Positions 23,195 to 34,983 of a stretch of 64,000 nt of DNA are shown piece by piece. Under the pieces are notes generated by a model. It was not told the DNA's origin. It was given only the letters and a program-made list of their open reading frames with translations, and did not search any database. Source of the DNA: Alligator mississippiensis (lineage: Eukaryota > Chordata > Crocodylia > Alligatoridae); contig NC_081831.1 of assembly GCF_030867095.1 (NCBI RefSeq), forward strand, positions 71,686,716-71,750,715. The letters run 5' to 3'. The first letter of the stretch is position 1. Every line of letters starts with the position of its first letter. The translations under genes were made by a program, and so were the position numbers.

Positions 23195-25353
23195 GTTGCA
23201 TAAATGGGGAAAGTGAGGCCCTAGCAGGTTAAGTGAGTCAGTCAGAATCACTCTGCCCGCAGGTCTTGTCGAGAAAAAAAATCCATACTCAGGACAATAT
23301 TTTGTCTTCACATCAACATCCTTTTCTCTTGCTCATTGTATTTTCCTTTGTTTTGTTTTGTTTTCATTTATTTCCTACAAGGCTGCTTGAAAGGGAAGCA
23401 ATATATTGCTACGGTTTTATCAGAGACAATGGCACTAGACTGTAGACTGAAAAGCCCAATACCTGAAGAATATATACAGCAAGTCCTCAATTAAAATACA
23501 TATAAATTGAAACAACCTGTCAAGTGCTAATAGGGTCATTAACCTCCACTACATCGGGGAGCTACCCTATCACCAATAAGCTAAACAACGATGGCTTTCT
23601 TTAGGCTTTGGCTGCTACTCTATGATGTCGGTAATCTATGAGCAACTGACAGAAAACATTTGTCACGCTCCCAGAACCATTACACCTTCCCCTATACATA
23701 AATGTGTGATTTTATGAGGCAACATGAAAAAGGAGGCAAAATCCTAACTATGGGCCTGATCCTGCAACTTTCAGAGTCTGAGTAGCACCGTGCATAACGT
23801 TTGTCATGACTTCAGAGTGATTACTCATTTGAGTAAGTGTTTCTCTGTGCACGCAATGGTGGAGCATTAGACCGTAAAGCAATAAAGGAGAACTTGACAT
23901 TTTGTCACCGAAGTTTTTTTAGATTATAGAAGAGTCAACGATCAGGCTAGCAAGGAATATTGTTAAGAAAAACCTCTCTCCCAGTCACATTCTATAAATG
24001 CAAGAATAGACCAAAGTCATTTTAAAGAAAAATAAGAGATAAAGACAAGGAAGCATTTATAGTTGAGTGGGACCATAGGGCAAATTTCAATGGAATAGTC
24101 TTGTTCTTCTTTCTCGCCTGCAATTCTGGTAGCACCACAACTTGAATCATACTTAGCTGTACACATTTGCTACTGTAATGTCTGTGCTTTAACAAGAAAT
24201 GTGCACAATCTATACAGAATTAGAGGAGAATGCCAGTGCTACATATAGCTGTGATAGGCCCAAAGTTTTCCCTGGGTTGTGAACATACACTCCTGGTATA
24301 TCTCAGTAGCAGCCCCAAAGGAGCATACAAAAGCCAAACTTGGGCCATGTTATTTTATGAGAAATGCAAAATTTGTTGTGAAAATATTTTTCTCTCCCCT
24401 GTCTTCCCCTCAATTTTTATTATTTTAAAAGAAGAACGAACACAGATCTGCTTTTAGGATTTATGAGGCTTTTGTTTCTTTTTTACGGACCTGGCTACAT
24501 TTTTATTCTCTCCTTTATTCATTCAGGTAAAAAATCATGTTTAGCAGGTTTCTTCCAGCCATATTGTTTGGATCACTGATAATCTTTCTCTTCCGGTTCC
24601 AGGGGTATTTGGAGATAAGACCCACACTAATTTGTGTCTCTATGCTTTTCTCTAACTTTGACTCTTAGTATCCTTTATCTTGCAGTTTGCATACAACCAA
24701 GCAGAAATCACTACCAAATCCTTTTTTCCTTTGTTCTCTGTATATTGTTCCGCATATGGAATGGATCCAAATCCCCACGTCCTTAAAATGCTGGTTGGTT
24801 TTGTACTGTTTCTAAGTGGCATCCATATCTTATACTAGTCACACAACTTGGAATTTCTCATGTGTCAGCTCCTCCACTGCCAAATGTCCCAAAGTTTGTT
24901 CAGTCAGTCAGTCATCGGTGGCATCCTGGGCCGTTTACACCTGGCTGCAATTGCACATCTTGCGGCAGCTAACATATGGCGGACTAGCTTAGATGCTTGT
25001 AAGACATAAATCCGCTTGATTAGCAAACCAAATAGATACAACTCACTTTTCACTGGTGAGACTCTGATGGCATGCCTACGCTGCTCGAGCACTGTGCTGA
25101 GGAGCAAAGCAGTGAAGCACAGCCTGCCTCCTCGATGCATATTATTCCCTGCAATGCATGTAATACAATTGCTTTAGTGGGGTGCTGGGCATGGGCCATA
25201 AAGCTCTCCTGAGAGTGCTGCAGCACAGTGACGACAGACAAGTCTACACTGGGTCTGCAATGCTCTTGAGACTGCAGCTGAAAAATAAGCCCCACCTGCT
25301 CTAAGCACAGAACTGAGGCAGAGTGGACGCTCTGAGGGTCCCCCCGGCTGCCA
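23195..25353. other. Non-coding with old repeat scraps
   Basis: No gene recognised. 23195-23260 (TAAATGGGGAAAGTGAGGCC, then GGTTAAGTGAGTCAGTCAGA) looks like a MIR tail. A (TTTTG)n run lies at about 23346-23363. 23753-23845 is a copy of the old dispersed repeat beginning GGGCCTGATCCTGCAACTTT. The rest, including 24900-25350, is anonymous. Confidence 0.4.
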
Positions 25354-25680
25354 GGGCATTTATACATATAGATTTGTCTAGAGTACTAGATAAAGTACTA
25401 GAATACACTTTTTCTCTAGTACCTCAAGGCATTTATACATATACATCTGTCTGCTCTGACACACCAGAAATACAACGCATGGGAGCAGACTCGATTAACT
25501 GAGTCTGCTTCGCACGCAAGCTGATGCACCTGGTGCGGTGTCGCATTTGTATAAATGGCCAAATGCGCGTCAGCACTGAGAAAATGGTGGCGGTACACTT
25601 TTGAACTAAAACACCTTTGCGTAAGCATGTGTACACAATGGAGGTACTAGATTTAATGTGCATTACTTAATGCACATCAA
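25354..25680. mobile_element. MITE core related to 32434-32885, left end lost
   Basis: 25400-25680 is clearly homologous to 32545-32870, sharing CTCTAGTACCTCA, CTGCTTCGCA, CATTTGTATAAATGG, AATGGTGG and GGAGGTACTAGATTTAAT. It is itself palindromic: GGCATTTATACA near 25428 faces TGTATAAATGGCC near 25549, centred on CAGACTCGATTAACTGAGTCTG-like bases. The piece GGCATTTATACATATA also occurs about 75 bp upstream (25356), so the left side appears partly duplicated in tandem. No complete terminal repeat of the GGGCACGTC type is present, so this copy is truncated or rearranged. Confidence 0.6.
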
Positions 25681-26078
25681 GCATCCAAGAGATAAAGGTC
25701 TTAACAGCAGGAGCAGGGGGCATCCCCTCCAGTGCCTCTGCGCTGAGTCTGCAGAAGGCAAAGCAGGACCAAAGCAGTGGTGCTTATGTTTCAGTGGCAG
25801 TCTTGAAACCATTACAGACCTGCTCCATTTTAGAGGATAGGTCGTATAAAGTGGGCATGCTGTGCTTTATTGACGGGCTGCTTCACATGGTCCTGAGATG
25901 ATATAGATACCACATGAGTGATTCTTCTTTTGGGTGGCCTGTAGACTGAGGCTACTGTGATACTACATAACGATAAAGCTGAGATGTTCCCACTGTCCTT
26001 CGGTAGAAAGATCATATCATCCATGAAATAATCCAATCTTGAATTGAGACTATCCCACGTATGCTCTAATTTAATTCA
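25681..26078. other. Non-coding spacer
   Basis: Anonymous sequence between two transposon remnants. No gene or repeat recognised. Confidence 0.45.
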
Positions 26079-27153
26079 GGGATGTCAAATGCAACTGTCC
26101 TGATTCAATTCGGCTGATTTGGATTCAGAGATTTGGCCACTGAATTGGCTACCAAAGCTTTGGACAGCCCTAACAGATAGGGATATGTTTCCAGGTGGTG
26201 AGGGAGGGAGGGAGGCTGGGACTAGGGAAGGGCAGGGGGAGGGAGGCCGTTCTCAGGACTGCACTGTGCTCCATCTGTCCCTCCATGCCTGAGCTCTGTC
26301 TGTCCCCACTCACCCCAGCTCCTGGGTTGCACCATGCCAGGGTACAGGCAACTAATGTCAGCTGCTCCCAGGGCCACTGCAGCAGGGGCTGGTGGGAGTG
26401 GCAGCAAGTGGAGCCCCGGGCAGCGTGGGAGGAGGCACAGCTGGGGAGCTGTGTCGGGCTATTCCTGGAGGGGGCGTGCCCCCCCATCTGGATGTGGGAT
26501 GCAGCAGGCTGCCACTGCAGGCTGCCACTGGTGGCGGCGCAAGGCTGATTCTTCCCTTGTGCACCCACCCCAAGCACCAGGAACAGCCCAATGTTGCCAC
26601 CATCCTGCATCCAGATCCAGGGGCATGTGCTCCCCAGGAAGAGCCCAACACAGTCCCCCAGCCCGCAGCCCTCCTGGGGGGTGCGGAGCAGCAAGAGGCA
26701 GGCCCCGCCCCCTCCCTGCACCCACTGACAGTTCTCATTACAGCTGGCACTGGTCGCTCTGACACCAGCTGCCTGCACCACGGCACAGGGCAGCACAGGA
26801 GCTGGGCATAGAGCCCAGGCATGAGGGGACAGGCAGAGCGTGGTACAGCCCCGGGAATGGCACCCCTCCTCCTGCCCCTTCCCTAGTCCCAGCCTCCCTT
26901 CCCCCTCCCTCACCACCTTAAAAACCTATCCTTATTTGTTACATTATAAAGTGGGTTTGCTTTATGCAAGGGAAATAGCCTATGGCCAAATCTCCAAATC
27001 AGCCCCGAATCTCTCCAAATTGATTTGGAGGCTTCTGATTTGATTTGGACCTCTTAATGTGTCTCTTGATTTGATTCAGATTCGGGGGTTCGGCCACTGA
27101 ATTGGAACGCATCTCCTCCGAATTGAATCTGCTACTGAAGCTTTGCATGGCCC
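26079..27153. mobile_element. Foldback (long inverted repeat) element, about 1.08 kb
   Basis: The outer right end reads GAAGCTTTGCATGGCCC followed by TA (27154-27155); the left end GGGATGTCAAATGC is preceded by CA. Subterminal AT-rich words are of the GATTTGGATTCAGAG / GATTCAATTCGG type. Inside, the two arms mirror each other: GGTGGTGAGGGAGGGAGGGA near 26193 faces its complement near 26890-26912, and GAGCTGTGTCGGGCTATTCC near 26446 faces the complement of the GAAGAGCCCAACACAGTCC stretch near 26638. There is no transposase. It shares end style with 59164-59945 but has different arm contents. The 248-residue minus-strand frame and the overlapping plus-strand frames (142 and 139 residues) are products of the GC-rich palindrome and not genes. 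Confidence 0.7.
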
Positions 27154-27155
27154 TA

Positions 27156-28454
27156 ATTGACAGATCATATTTCTGACTCCCCTGCCTTAATTATTTTGCA
27201 TGTTAAATCAATACTGTGTAATTTTTAGGAGCGAAAACACTTAGCAGAGATGTGGATGTGCTGCTCCCCAAGACTCTTCTCCTGGATTTCTGGAGTTATT
27301 TGGATCTGTCACTGAATTTTCTTCTGATTTTTTGCTGGCTAAAGCTGATGACTAAGCAAAGTGGTTGTTTGTTCTTTAGTTACTGATGTATTTGCCACAA
27401 GGAATTCTCTTGGGCCTATGTGTTAGTTTTTCAGAAGCCTTAATGAAATCATTTGCAGAGGGAGCATATATGAGCTGAGAGACTAAAGAAATTGGAATAA
27501 GGAACTTTTAGGAAACTGATTCAAAGGCTGCCTACATTGCAAATGATCAAAACATGGTCATCCAACTAGTAGGCTTTAGGTCCTATGTCAAATAGGGTGA
27601 TTGTGTCAATCCAAGTCCTAAAGAACGATCCACATTGAATCATCACATATAGCAACCATCACCATCCTTGTTAGGTTAAACAAGTAAACTCCCACAGGGC
27701 AAAAGTTCCCCAAAGTCTGACCAATATAATACACTGCATTAACGGAAGAACCAATATATTCTTTATGCGTAGTCATTTGAATATTTGGATCATATTTCAT
27801 CTTGCTCTATGTAATGCAAAATACAAGATATAATAAAGTATGAAGACCAGAAAGATGTAACAATTAATCTGTAGCTGCCAACTATTAACTACTACATCAA
27901 AGATAAATTTTCCAGCATGATCAACTTCACAAAAGAAGAAAGGATAAGTATGCAGCACTGTCCTATAGGTATGAAAAACTTGCGATTCAGACACATTGAA
28001 AACAAATTTGATAAGGTATAATTTTAAAATGATATTTGAAAGAGGAAACATACAAGTACCTTTTTGGTAGCAGAGTGAAAAGATGACCTGAGCAATACTG
28101 CAAACAAAAGCCTACCTTATTAGTGTTTGGCTTTGTATTTGAAAGAAGAATATATGTTAAGTGCATGATAAGTTAAGTTTTGTGTGGATTTGTATTAGGA
28201 AGTTTTAGTTCCTTCAGTGACTGTGATAGGCAGAGTAAGTAAAAGTACAAATGCACCTTTTTTTTTTACTGTACATTCATCAAATATTTTTTCCCCAGTA
28301 CTGGAGAAAAGACAGCAAAAAGGGAACATATGAACTCTCCGGCATATATACTTGAACTGAGTACAATATAGCTTCTACTGACATCAGTGGAAGGCCGGTA
28401 ATAAGACTGAATGCAGACTATGCCTAGAAGAGGAAATTTGGAGAGGCCAGAGAC
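27156..28454. other. Non-coding AT-rich stretch
   Basis: No gene or named repeat recognised. A short poly-T run lies near 28259-28269. Confidence 0.45.
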
Positions 28455-28553
28455 AGACAGACAGATGGACAAATCCTGCTACAAGAGAACATGCTTGCTT
28501 GCAAGCAAAGCAAAAATAGAATTGAACAGCAAACTCTGTAGCCCTTGGGGGCC
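28455..28553 (+). repeat. Dispersed segment also present at 34695-34791
   Basis: About 95 bases match 34695-34791 in direct orientation with only scattered differences. Shared words include CAGATGGACAAATCCTGCTA, ATGCTTGCTTGCAA and AACTCTGTAGCCCTTGG. It is flanked here by GACAGACAGACAGA. I do not recognise the family. It may be a small unnamed dispersed repeat or a local duplication. Confidence 0.6.
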
Positions 28554-31500
28554 ATTTATGGTCTCTAAAGAGGTTAATGCATGTCCTCAATCTGTTTTTG
28601 TATGTAAGTTCCTTTTGTCATGCTGAGAAGAAAAAAGAGAAGAGCAGATGGCCATGACAGATGAAGGCAGCAGCCAACAGTTCTCTTCAGGCAGAAGGAC
28701 CATTTAAACCAATGTGAACTAGTCACTTGAGGCATGTAGAATACCATCAGGTACAAGATCTGGCCTTTTTGTCAGGGAAAAAAACCTAAAATGCAAACTT
28801 TCCTAGGGACCAAGAGGTAGGTCCAATATATGATTTAAGCTCTGGGACCCTGAACTGGTATCTAGAGATCTGTTTTAGATACATATATTCCCTATACTGG
28901 GCCTGGAGAGACTTAGGTGCCTTAGATTAGGAGCTAAACCAGGCAGCAGGGAACTGCCTAAAGCTGGCACTTTGAATGAAGCACACCTAGATCGAGTCTG
29001 TGGAGCTCAGAGAGGACAGGAATATATCTTAAATCCCCTTTCACCTGGGCTGAGGCATCTGACTTGAAGCTGCAGGAACCTGCTCATAACCCTCCTCAGC
29101 CGGAGAAGGGAAATGCGCCCACAGCTCCCGTTTTCTAGATAAGTGCTCTACCCACCAGGTGGTACACAGAAGGTGTGTGGCCCCACCACCGCCTCCTCTG
29201 GTCATGTTTTTGGGGGCTTTTTAGAAATAGCACCTGCATTTTGTAAGGAACCTTATTCTAGCCATGAATTCTTGATTGAGCTTCTCAGGAGACTTAGCCA
29301 TAGGACCTTAGACCTTCTAGATCCTGAGCAGTCTTAGGCATGCCATAGGCATAGGGTTTCTCTGCCCTGCCATGACACTGGCAGTTCTCAGCGTGCCTAA
29401 AGGAGCAGCTTTCATTGCCTGGGAAATCTGTGGAGTTAGGGGTCTTCAAGGTCCAGTGGCATCGCAGCTAGGGTTTGTAAGATTACTATTCTAAATTTTG
29501 CTTAGGTCTTATTTTAGGAACATAAGTTCTTTAGTGGATTTTGCTCAGAGAACTTAATTTGCAACAGCAGGCTATATCGATAGTACCTTATACCATTTTC
29601 AGAGGCTGGGATGATTTGCAGAAAGCCATAATTACAGCTTCAACAACTGCAGCCACAGCATGTTTTTTATTCTCAAATCATTCGAACCCATGGATTGAAC
29701 TCATGTACATTTTTATGCTCATCTATCGGAAGTGGAAGTGGGTGGAAGAGGGAAGAGTACAGCAAGAAACATCCTCAAGAGTGCACTGCTAGGGAACTGA
29801 TGAAGGTGAGGGGGCAAAACCTAGGTTCACAGAAGTCAATAAACTCAAATGTGTTCTTCCAAAGGTACAGTGGTTTTTTCTTTACATTGATAAACCAACT
29901 ACAAAAAACCAATTCATTAGATTATTTTAGATTTTCCTCCATTGAATTATCCAGGAATGGATTCTTTTCATTTCAGAATTCAGGTTTAGATTGGTATGCC
30001 ACATTTGAATCCTGATTGAATTATTACTATACCTACAGTACTGTTAAGCTGGCCTAACAAACTCTTAAATAATGAATATTCATGTGAATGCGAATGGTTG
30101 CAAATACCGAATCCTTCACTTTTCATAAACATTTATACAACACAGAAAGTGCTTGCGCAAACATGCATAAAAATAAATAAGTGGTATTGTAAAAAAATGG
30201 CATTATTTCTGTTTGTTGTAATGAACAGTGAATGATCAGTAGAATGAACCATCAATACAAAAGTCTTGCTGGGTACATTGAGTTCACGTTGCCACAGTAT
30301 ATGGAATTTCACAGCATGTGGAATTGAGAGTTATCTTGTATCTTCTACTTGGCCATCTGAAAGGACATTTATCTGGGTGAAGGATAGCTAGATTTGTCAG
30401 GAAAAAAAGATTTGCCTTGCAGTTTTATTCCTCAGCAACGCCTATGTGGTCTAGTAGACACTGTCAAGAACTGCCTAAGAAGACCTGTGTAAGACTACAA
30501 ATGTCCATATTATATTTTTATATTTATTGTAGCTTTCTGTTGTGGATCTTGGACTCTAGATCTTATACAGAGCATTATGAATTGTTGACTGTATTCTTGT
30601 TCCTCTGACTTGTCAGGTATTGTCAACAATATTGATGCAGGCAAGAAAGAAGGCGAGATGTCTCAGAATTTTGCAGACTCATGCTAATTATAATTTCGGG
30701 GCAGAAAATATATTTGGATAAGGTGAAGAATTTTGTTTCATGGTAGTTGAGATGTACCTTACTGAATAATTACTGTAGCTGCTTGAAACTATTGTGCAGA
30801 AATATAAGGGGCCATGGTTTCAATTGTTGATGATAAAGTTGATGACAATGTATTTTCTTTCTTTTCCCAGTTCATTGTGGCACAGTCTGACCTGACAAGT
30901 ACATGCATATATCTGTGATGGAATAACCTTAGGTACTTATTAAGTTAACTAGCAAAATTTTCCAAAAGTCCATAAATACTGTCAACCTCTGAAGCTAAAA
31001 GAAAGAAACATTGAGAAAAGGAAAAGGATGGAAAATCTGAGGTTTGTTAAATTTAAAAGTTCACAGGGGCTGACGGGCTAGGGACTGTTAGCTTCTGACC
31101 TAGCTAGATCTGCAAAATACCTGAATTGCTTTAGTTCTGGGGTCTAAAATTCATCCAGCCCTGATTTATACAGCCTATCAGTTCTGCACCTTGAGTAGTT
31201 CTATGGCTACAGAGGAAGGTTTGTACTGAAAGGTTACCACCAGATGCTGGTGACATGCATAGACCTCTGGCAGAAGACATAATATAAAAGAAGTCTGAAA
31301 AGAGAGAGAAAACCCCCAGGAGAATATAAACATTCATTTCACAAGCACTGCAAGACAACTGTAACTGCTGATACTTTTGCACAGATCATCTCCAGAGACT
31401 GTTTCTACCAGCCTCAGGATCTTCCTTTGCACAAACATCTTCAATTCTCAGATTCTTCAGATCTCTTTCAGGAGCATGGGTCTAATCCTAAGAGATTCTG

Positions 31501-32433
31501 AATGATTTGATTCTTCACCTTCAGCTCCCATTAATGTTAATAAAAATGGAGGATGCTCAACATTTTTACAGGACTGTCTACATGACCCAACAATACTCTA
31601 AGGTCCCAATCCATTATCATTCAAATGCAACAGCTACAGTATTCTGCAGGAGCAGAATCTGAATACCAGTCCTAAGCATTTACTATGCCAGCAGATTTCA
31701 GGATGAACTGGTGCGTTTTCAGCACCAGATCCTGTGACTGCTGTTTAAGAGCTGCTAGCACAGCTATGCTTCTTGAATTTATACAGCCCATGTGATGTCC
31801 ATCAATGCCGGTGAAGATATTTTCCTGACAACGTAAGTGAGTCAAATTAAGCCATTTTCAAATGTTCTTGCAAGTTTGAAAGTATATTGCCTCTTCTACT
31901 TGATTCATGTATAGTATATATTTAAATTCCCCTAGTTTTTAGCTTGATAAATGAGAGAAAAAGATTAAATGAACAATTTGCAAAATTAAATTCAGTTCTA
32001 ATTGGTTTCTATCAAGCATGGCACCTCTCTTACAAACGTAAAAATGTTCAATGACAAGAATAAAGTTATCTCATGATGCTTCCACATTCAATTAAACCTC
32101 AGCTGTTTCAAGAATTAATTGCCCTGAAGGAAAAATTAGCACTTCATTTTCATTGTCCAGATGTTGGCTCCTCCCCTCCCTCTATTTTGGTTCTATTCTC
32201 ACATTTGACAATTGCTTGATGCTTTTATTATATAGGAGAACATGTTTACTAGGAGGGGGATAGTGGAGAATTCATTATTTTAATGCATCCAAAGTTGTTA
32301 AATGTACAAAAAAATGCAATATTTATGACAGGCTTTGTGACTCCTAATGATCTTTTAACTGCATACTTAACCTGTGGACATTTACACACTGTTGAAGTCA
32401 ATGACAATCTTAAATGTAAAGGCAGCGCACTTT
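28554..32433. other. Non-coding AT-rich stretch with a possible tRNA-derived SINE scrap
   Basis: About 3.9 kb without a recognisable gene. 29095-29165 (AAGTGCTCTACCCACCAGGTGG and neighbours) resembles a decayed tRNA-type SINE also seen at 54236-54440. The frame 29695-30015 and others have no domain. Conserved regulatory elements could be present but cannot be seen without an alignment. Confidence 0.35.
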
Positions 32434-32885
32434 GGGCATGTCTACATGTGTACTTTAACGTGCATTAGCCTATTTTAATGTGCATTAAAGCATCATAAAA
32501 AACCATGCTCTTTAGCTAATGCGCATTAGAATGGGTGAATGCACCTTTGCTCTAGTACCTCAGGGCAATTATATATATACATTAGTCTGCTCGGACACAC
32601 CAGAAATCCAGGGCATGGGAACAGGCTCAATGAATTGAGTCTGCTTCGCATGCAAGCCAACACGCCCAGTGCTACATTGCATGCATTTGTATAAATGGCA
32701 AAATGCACATCAGCACTGAGAAAATGGTGGTGGTGCACTTTTGCACAATTTGGTGCACAATTCGGTGCACTTTTGAACGAAGACACCTTTGCACAAGCAT
32801 GTGTACAAATGCCTTCACAGTGGAGGTACTAGATTTAATATGCATTACCTAATGCACATTAATGAACGAGTAGACGAGTAGACCC
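32434..32885. mobile_element. MITE, about 450 bp
   Basis: The left end is GGGCATGTCTACATGTG and the reverse complement of the right end is GGGTCTACTCGTCTACTCG, so the terminal repeats are only partly matching. The interior words (TTTAACGTGCATTAGCCTATTTTAATG, hairpins of GTGCATTA) place it with the elements at 22704, 56794 and 61333. The central 330 bp match 25400-25680. No clear duplication remains at the edges. Confidence 0.65.
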
Positions 32886-34207
32886 TGCTACTCCAAATGG
32901 AGTTGAGGATGCTTGGTATCTAAAAGGGACTGGTTACCACAACTGTTTAAATATCCAAACATATTGCTTCAATTTAAAAAAAAGAAAACCCCCAGAATAT
33001 TCTTTGGGTATATTCAAGCCTACTTCATATTCACTCACAAATACTCTAACAAATAAGTTTACTCGAAAAAGCCAGAAGAAAACATAAATTGTAAATGGTT
33101 CAGTATTCATAAGAAATAATATTTAAACTCATCAGCATCAAGATATAAACCATAAAGATAATGTTAGGATTATGCTCATTCACATTAAGAAGAAATAAAC
33201 TACACCATGATACCTATATTCAGTTGAAAAGAAACAGAGTTCTTTTTTTTGATTACAACACCAGGCTGCTGGCATATAATCTACAGACCAAGAATTACTG
33301 GAAAAACAATATGACATACAATTACAAATAATAAATACATTTGGAAAAGTCAAAGTGTTTATGGACAATTCACAAAAAAAGAAGAATCAGGCAAATTCCT
33401 CAGATAAATTATTTGCTCAGCTCTAATAATTTATCACAATTAGTTCCACAAGAGCACCTCTCAGTCACTAGCAATAAATAACTTGCTCATAAACATGCTC
33501 CAAGAAGATATCTAAATATTGTACCGATTAAAACATACATTTTGCATTTTATGTCATTGGAGACTTGTTCTCCTTATTTATTCATACAGTAAATCATTGG
33601 GAAAATACATACAGCACTGAAGTGGAACGTGGCAATTAATTACACATTGGTGCAGAAAGATGCAGAACGTTGTAAATAACTAGGACTGCGCTCTGAACTC
33701 GGATGTGTGAGCTTTCCCTGATGGTTTCTTAGGTCTGAGTCAGACCTGCTACTGCTGTTTGAATGCTCTGCTTAGATACATATATTCTGTGATCAAACAA
33801 GGATCTATTGTGCTGACTGCAATAAAGCAGCAAAATGTCAGTTCGGTAGAAATGCATGCCTGTTATTGCTAAGGAAAACAAATAAGGTAGATATTATTGA
33901 TTCATTAATTGCCACTCACATTATTGTGGGGGATTGGCTTCTTTCTGCAGCTGTTGTAAACACTGGAAAGGGATACAATTGCTTTTTTTTAGTCCTGATA
34001 AGACGAAATTGAGCTATGGAGATGGATTTCTGATTAGAACTCTTTTTTGCAAGTCAAGTGTGGATTTCTATTTGAATGTTGAACAGATTTTTCTTGTACG
34101 TGCACATTCAGATCAAGCCTATGTGGGTATGTGCATGTGTAGTGTGTCAGAACTTGCAGCCCTCTAGTAATTAATCCCTTGTTAATTAGAGTATGTTGAA
34201 GAGCTGA

Positions 34208-34212
<5 letters not shown>
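32886..34212. other. Non-coding AT-rich stretch
   Basis: No gene or repeat recognised; strongly AT-rich. Short frames carry no motif. Confidence 0.45.

Positions 34213-34256
<44 letters not shown>
34213..34256. repeat. Compound microsatellite (TG)14(AG)8
   Basis: An uninterrupted TG run (34213-34240) passes straight into an AG run (34241-34256). Such perfect arrays are usually length-variable between individuals. Confidence 0.97.
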
Positions 34257-34557
34257 TAACAGTGAAGCTGGTGCCTTTACTTTGCTTCTGCCCTCACTGG
34301 TGTCCTCTTCCAAAAGGACTTCAGAAATAAAAAAAGGGGGAAAGGGGGGAAGGGGGCACAGAAGAGAGACAGAAGAAGGTCAGAGGAGAAACAGGAACAT
34401 GTGACAGGACAAAATGGAGGACAATATTAGTTTAGGAAGACACAATTTGTTCAGTGGAGTCCGCCTTTGCCTAATTGGTGAGACAGATCTTTTAAAAAAG
34501 AAACACTTTAAAGTTAAGATTAATGCTGTGAAAAGAGTGAAGTCTTTGTTTTGAACC

Positions 34558-34630
34558 AGAACTGGAGAAAAAAATCCTGGGAGAGTTTATTTCAGGTCAA
34601 CCAAGTTAATTTAGCTGTTTAGTTGCAAAG

Positions 34631-34675
<45 letters not shown>

Positions 34676-34983
34676 CACACATTTTAAAAGGGATACAGAC
34701 AGATGGACAAATCCTGCTACCAGATAACATGCTTGCTTGCAAACAAAGCAAAAACAGAATTGGATAATAAACTCTGTAGCCCTTGGAGGCCGTGTGCATG
34801 CATGTGTGTGCGTGCGTGCGTGTGTGTGTAATATTGTGAATGTTATGCTCCTTATTCTTTTTTAAAAGGATATCCCTTTTAAAAAAAATTAAGGAGCACA
34901 ACATTCACAATATTACACATGCATATAACTTCGTGAACTTGGTTGACCTGAAATAAACTCTTCCAGGATTGTTTCCCAGTTCT
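34558..34983. repeat. Nested inverted repeats with TG microsatellites
   Basis: The outer arms are 34558-34607 and 34936-34983 (AGAGTTTATTTCAGGTCAAC facing its complement). An inner hairpin pairs 34826-34870 with 34873-34918 (GTGTAATATTGTGAATGTT facing AACATTCACAATATTACAC) around a GGATATCC centre. A long TG run (34634-34672) and a TG/CG-alternating run (34791-34829) lie between them, as does the 34695-34791 copy of the 28455 segment. I see no transposon ends or duplications. A template-switch origin or an unnamed MITE are both possible. Confidence 0.7.
34695..34791 (+). repeat. Second copy of the 28455-28553 segment
   Basis: Directly oriented, with scattered substitutions against 28455-28553. 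It lies inside the nested inverted-repeat block and abuts a TG-rich run at its right edge. The family is unknown. Confidence 0.6.

Noticed and set aside
26170..26916. Longest open frame in the window (248 residues, minus strand)
   Set aside because: It lies in the GC-rich foldback element, several other frames on both strands are open there too, and no domain is recognisable.
34213..34256. TG/AG run as a regulatory element
   Set aside because: A plain microsatellite explains it; nothing near it suggests a promoter.
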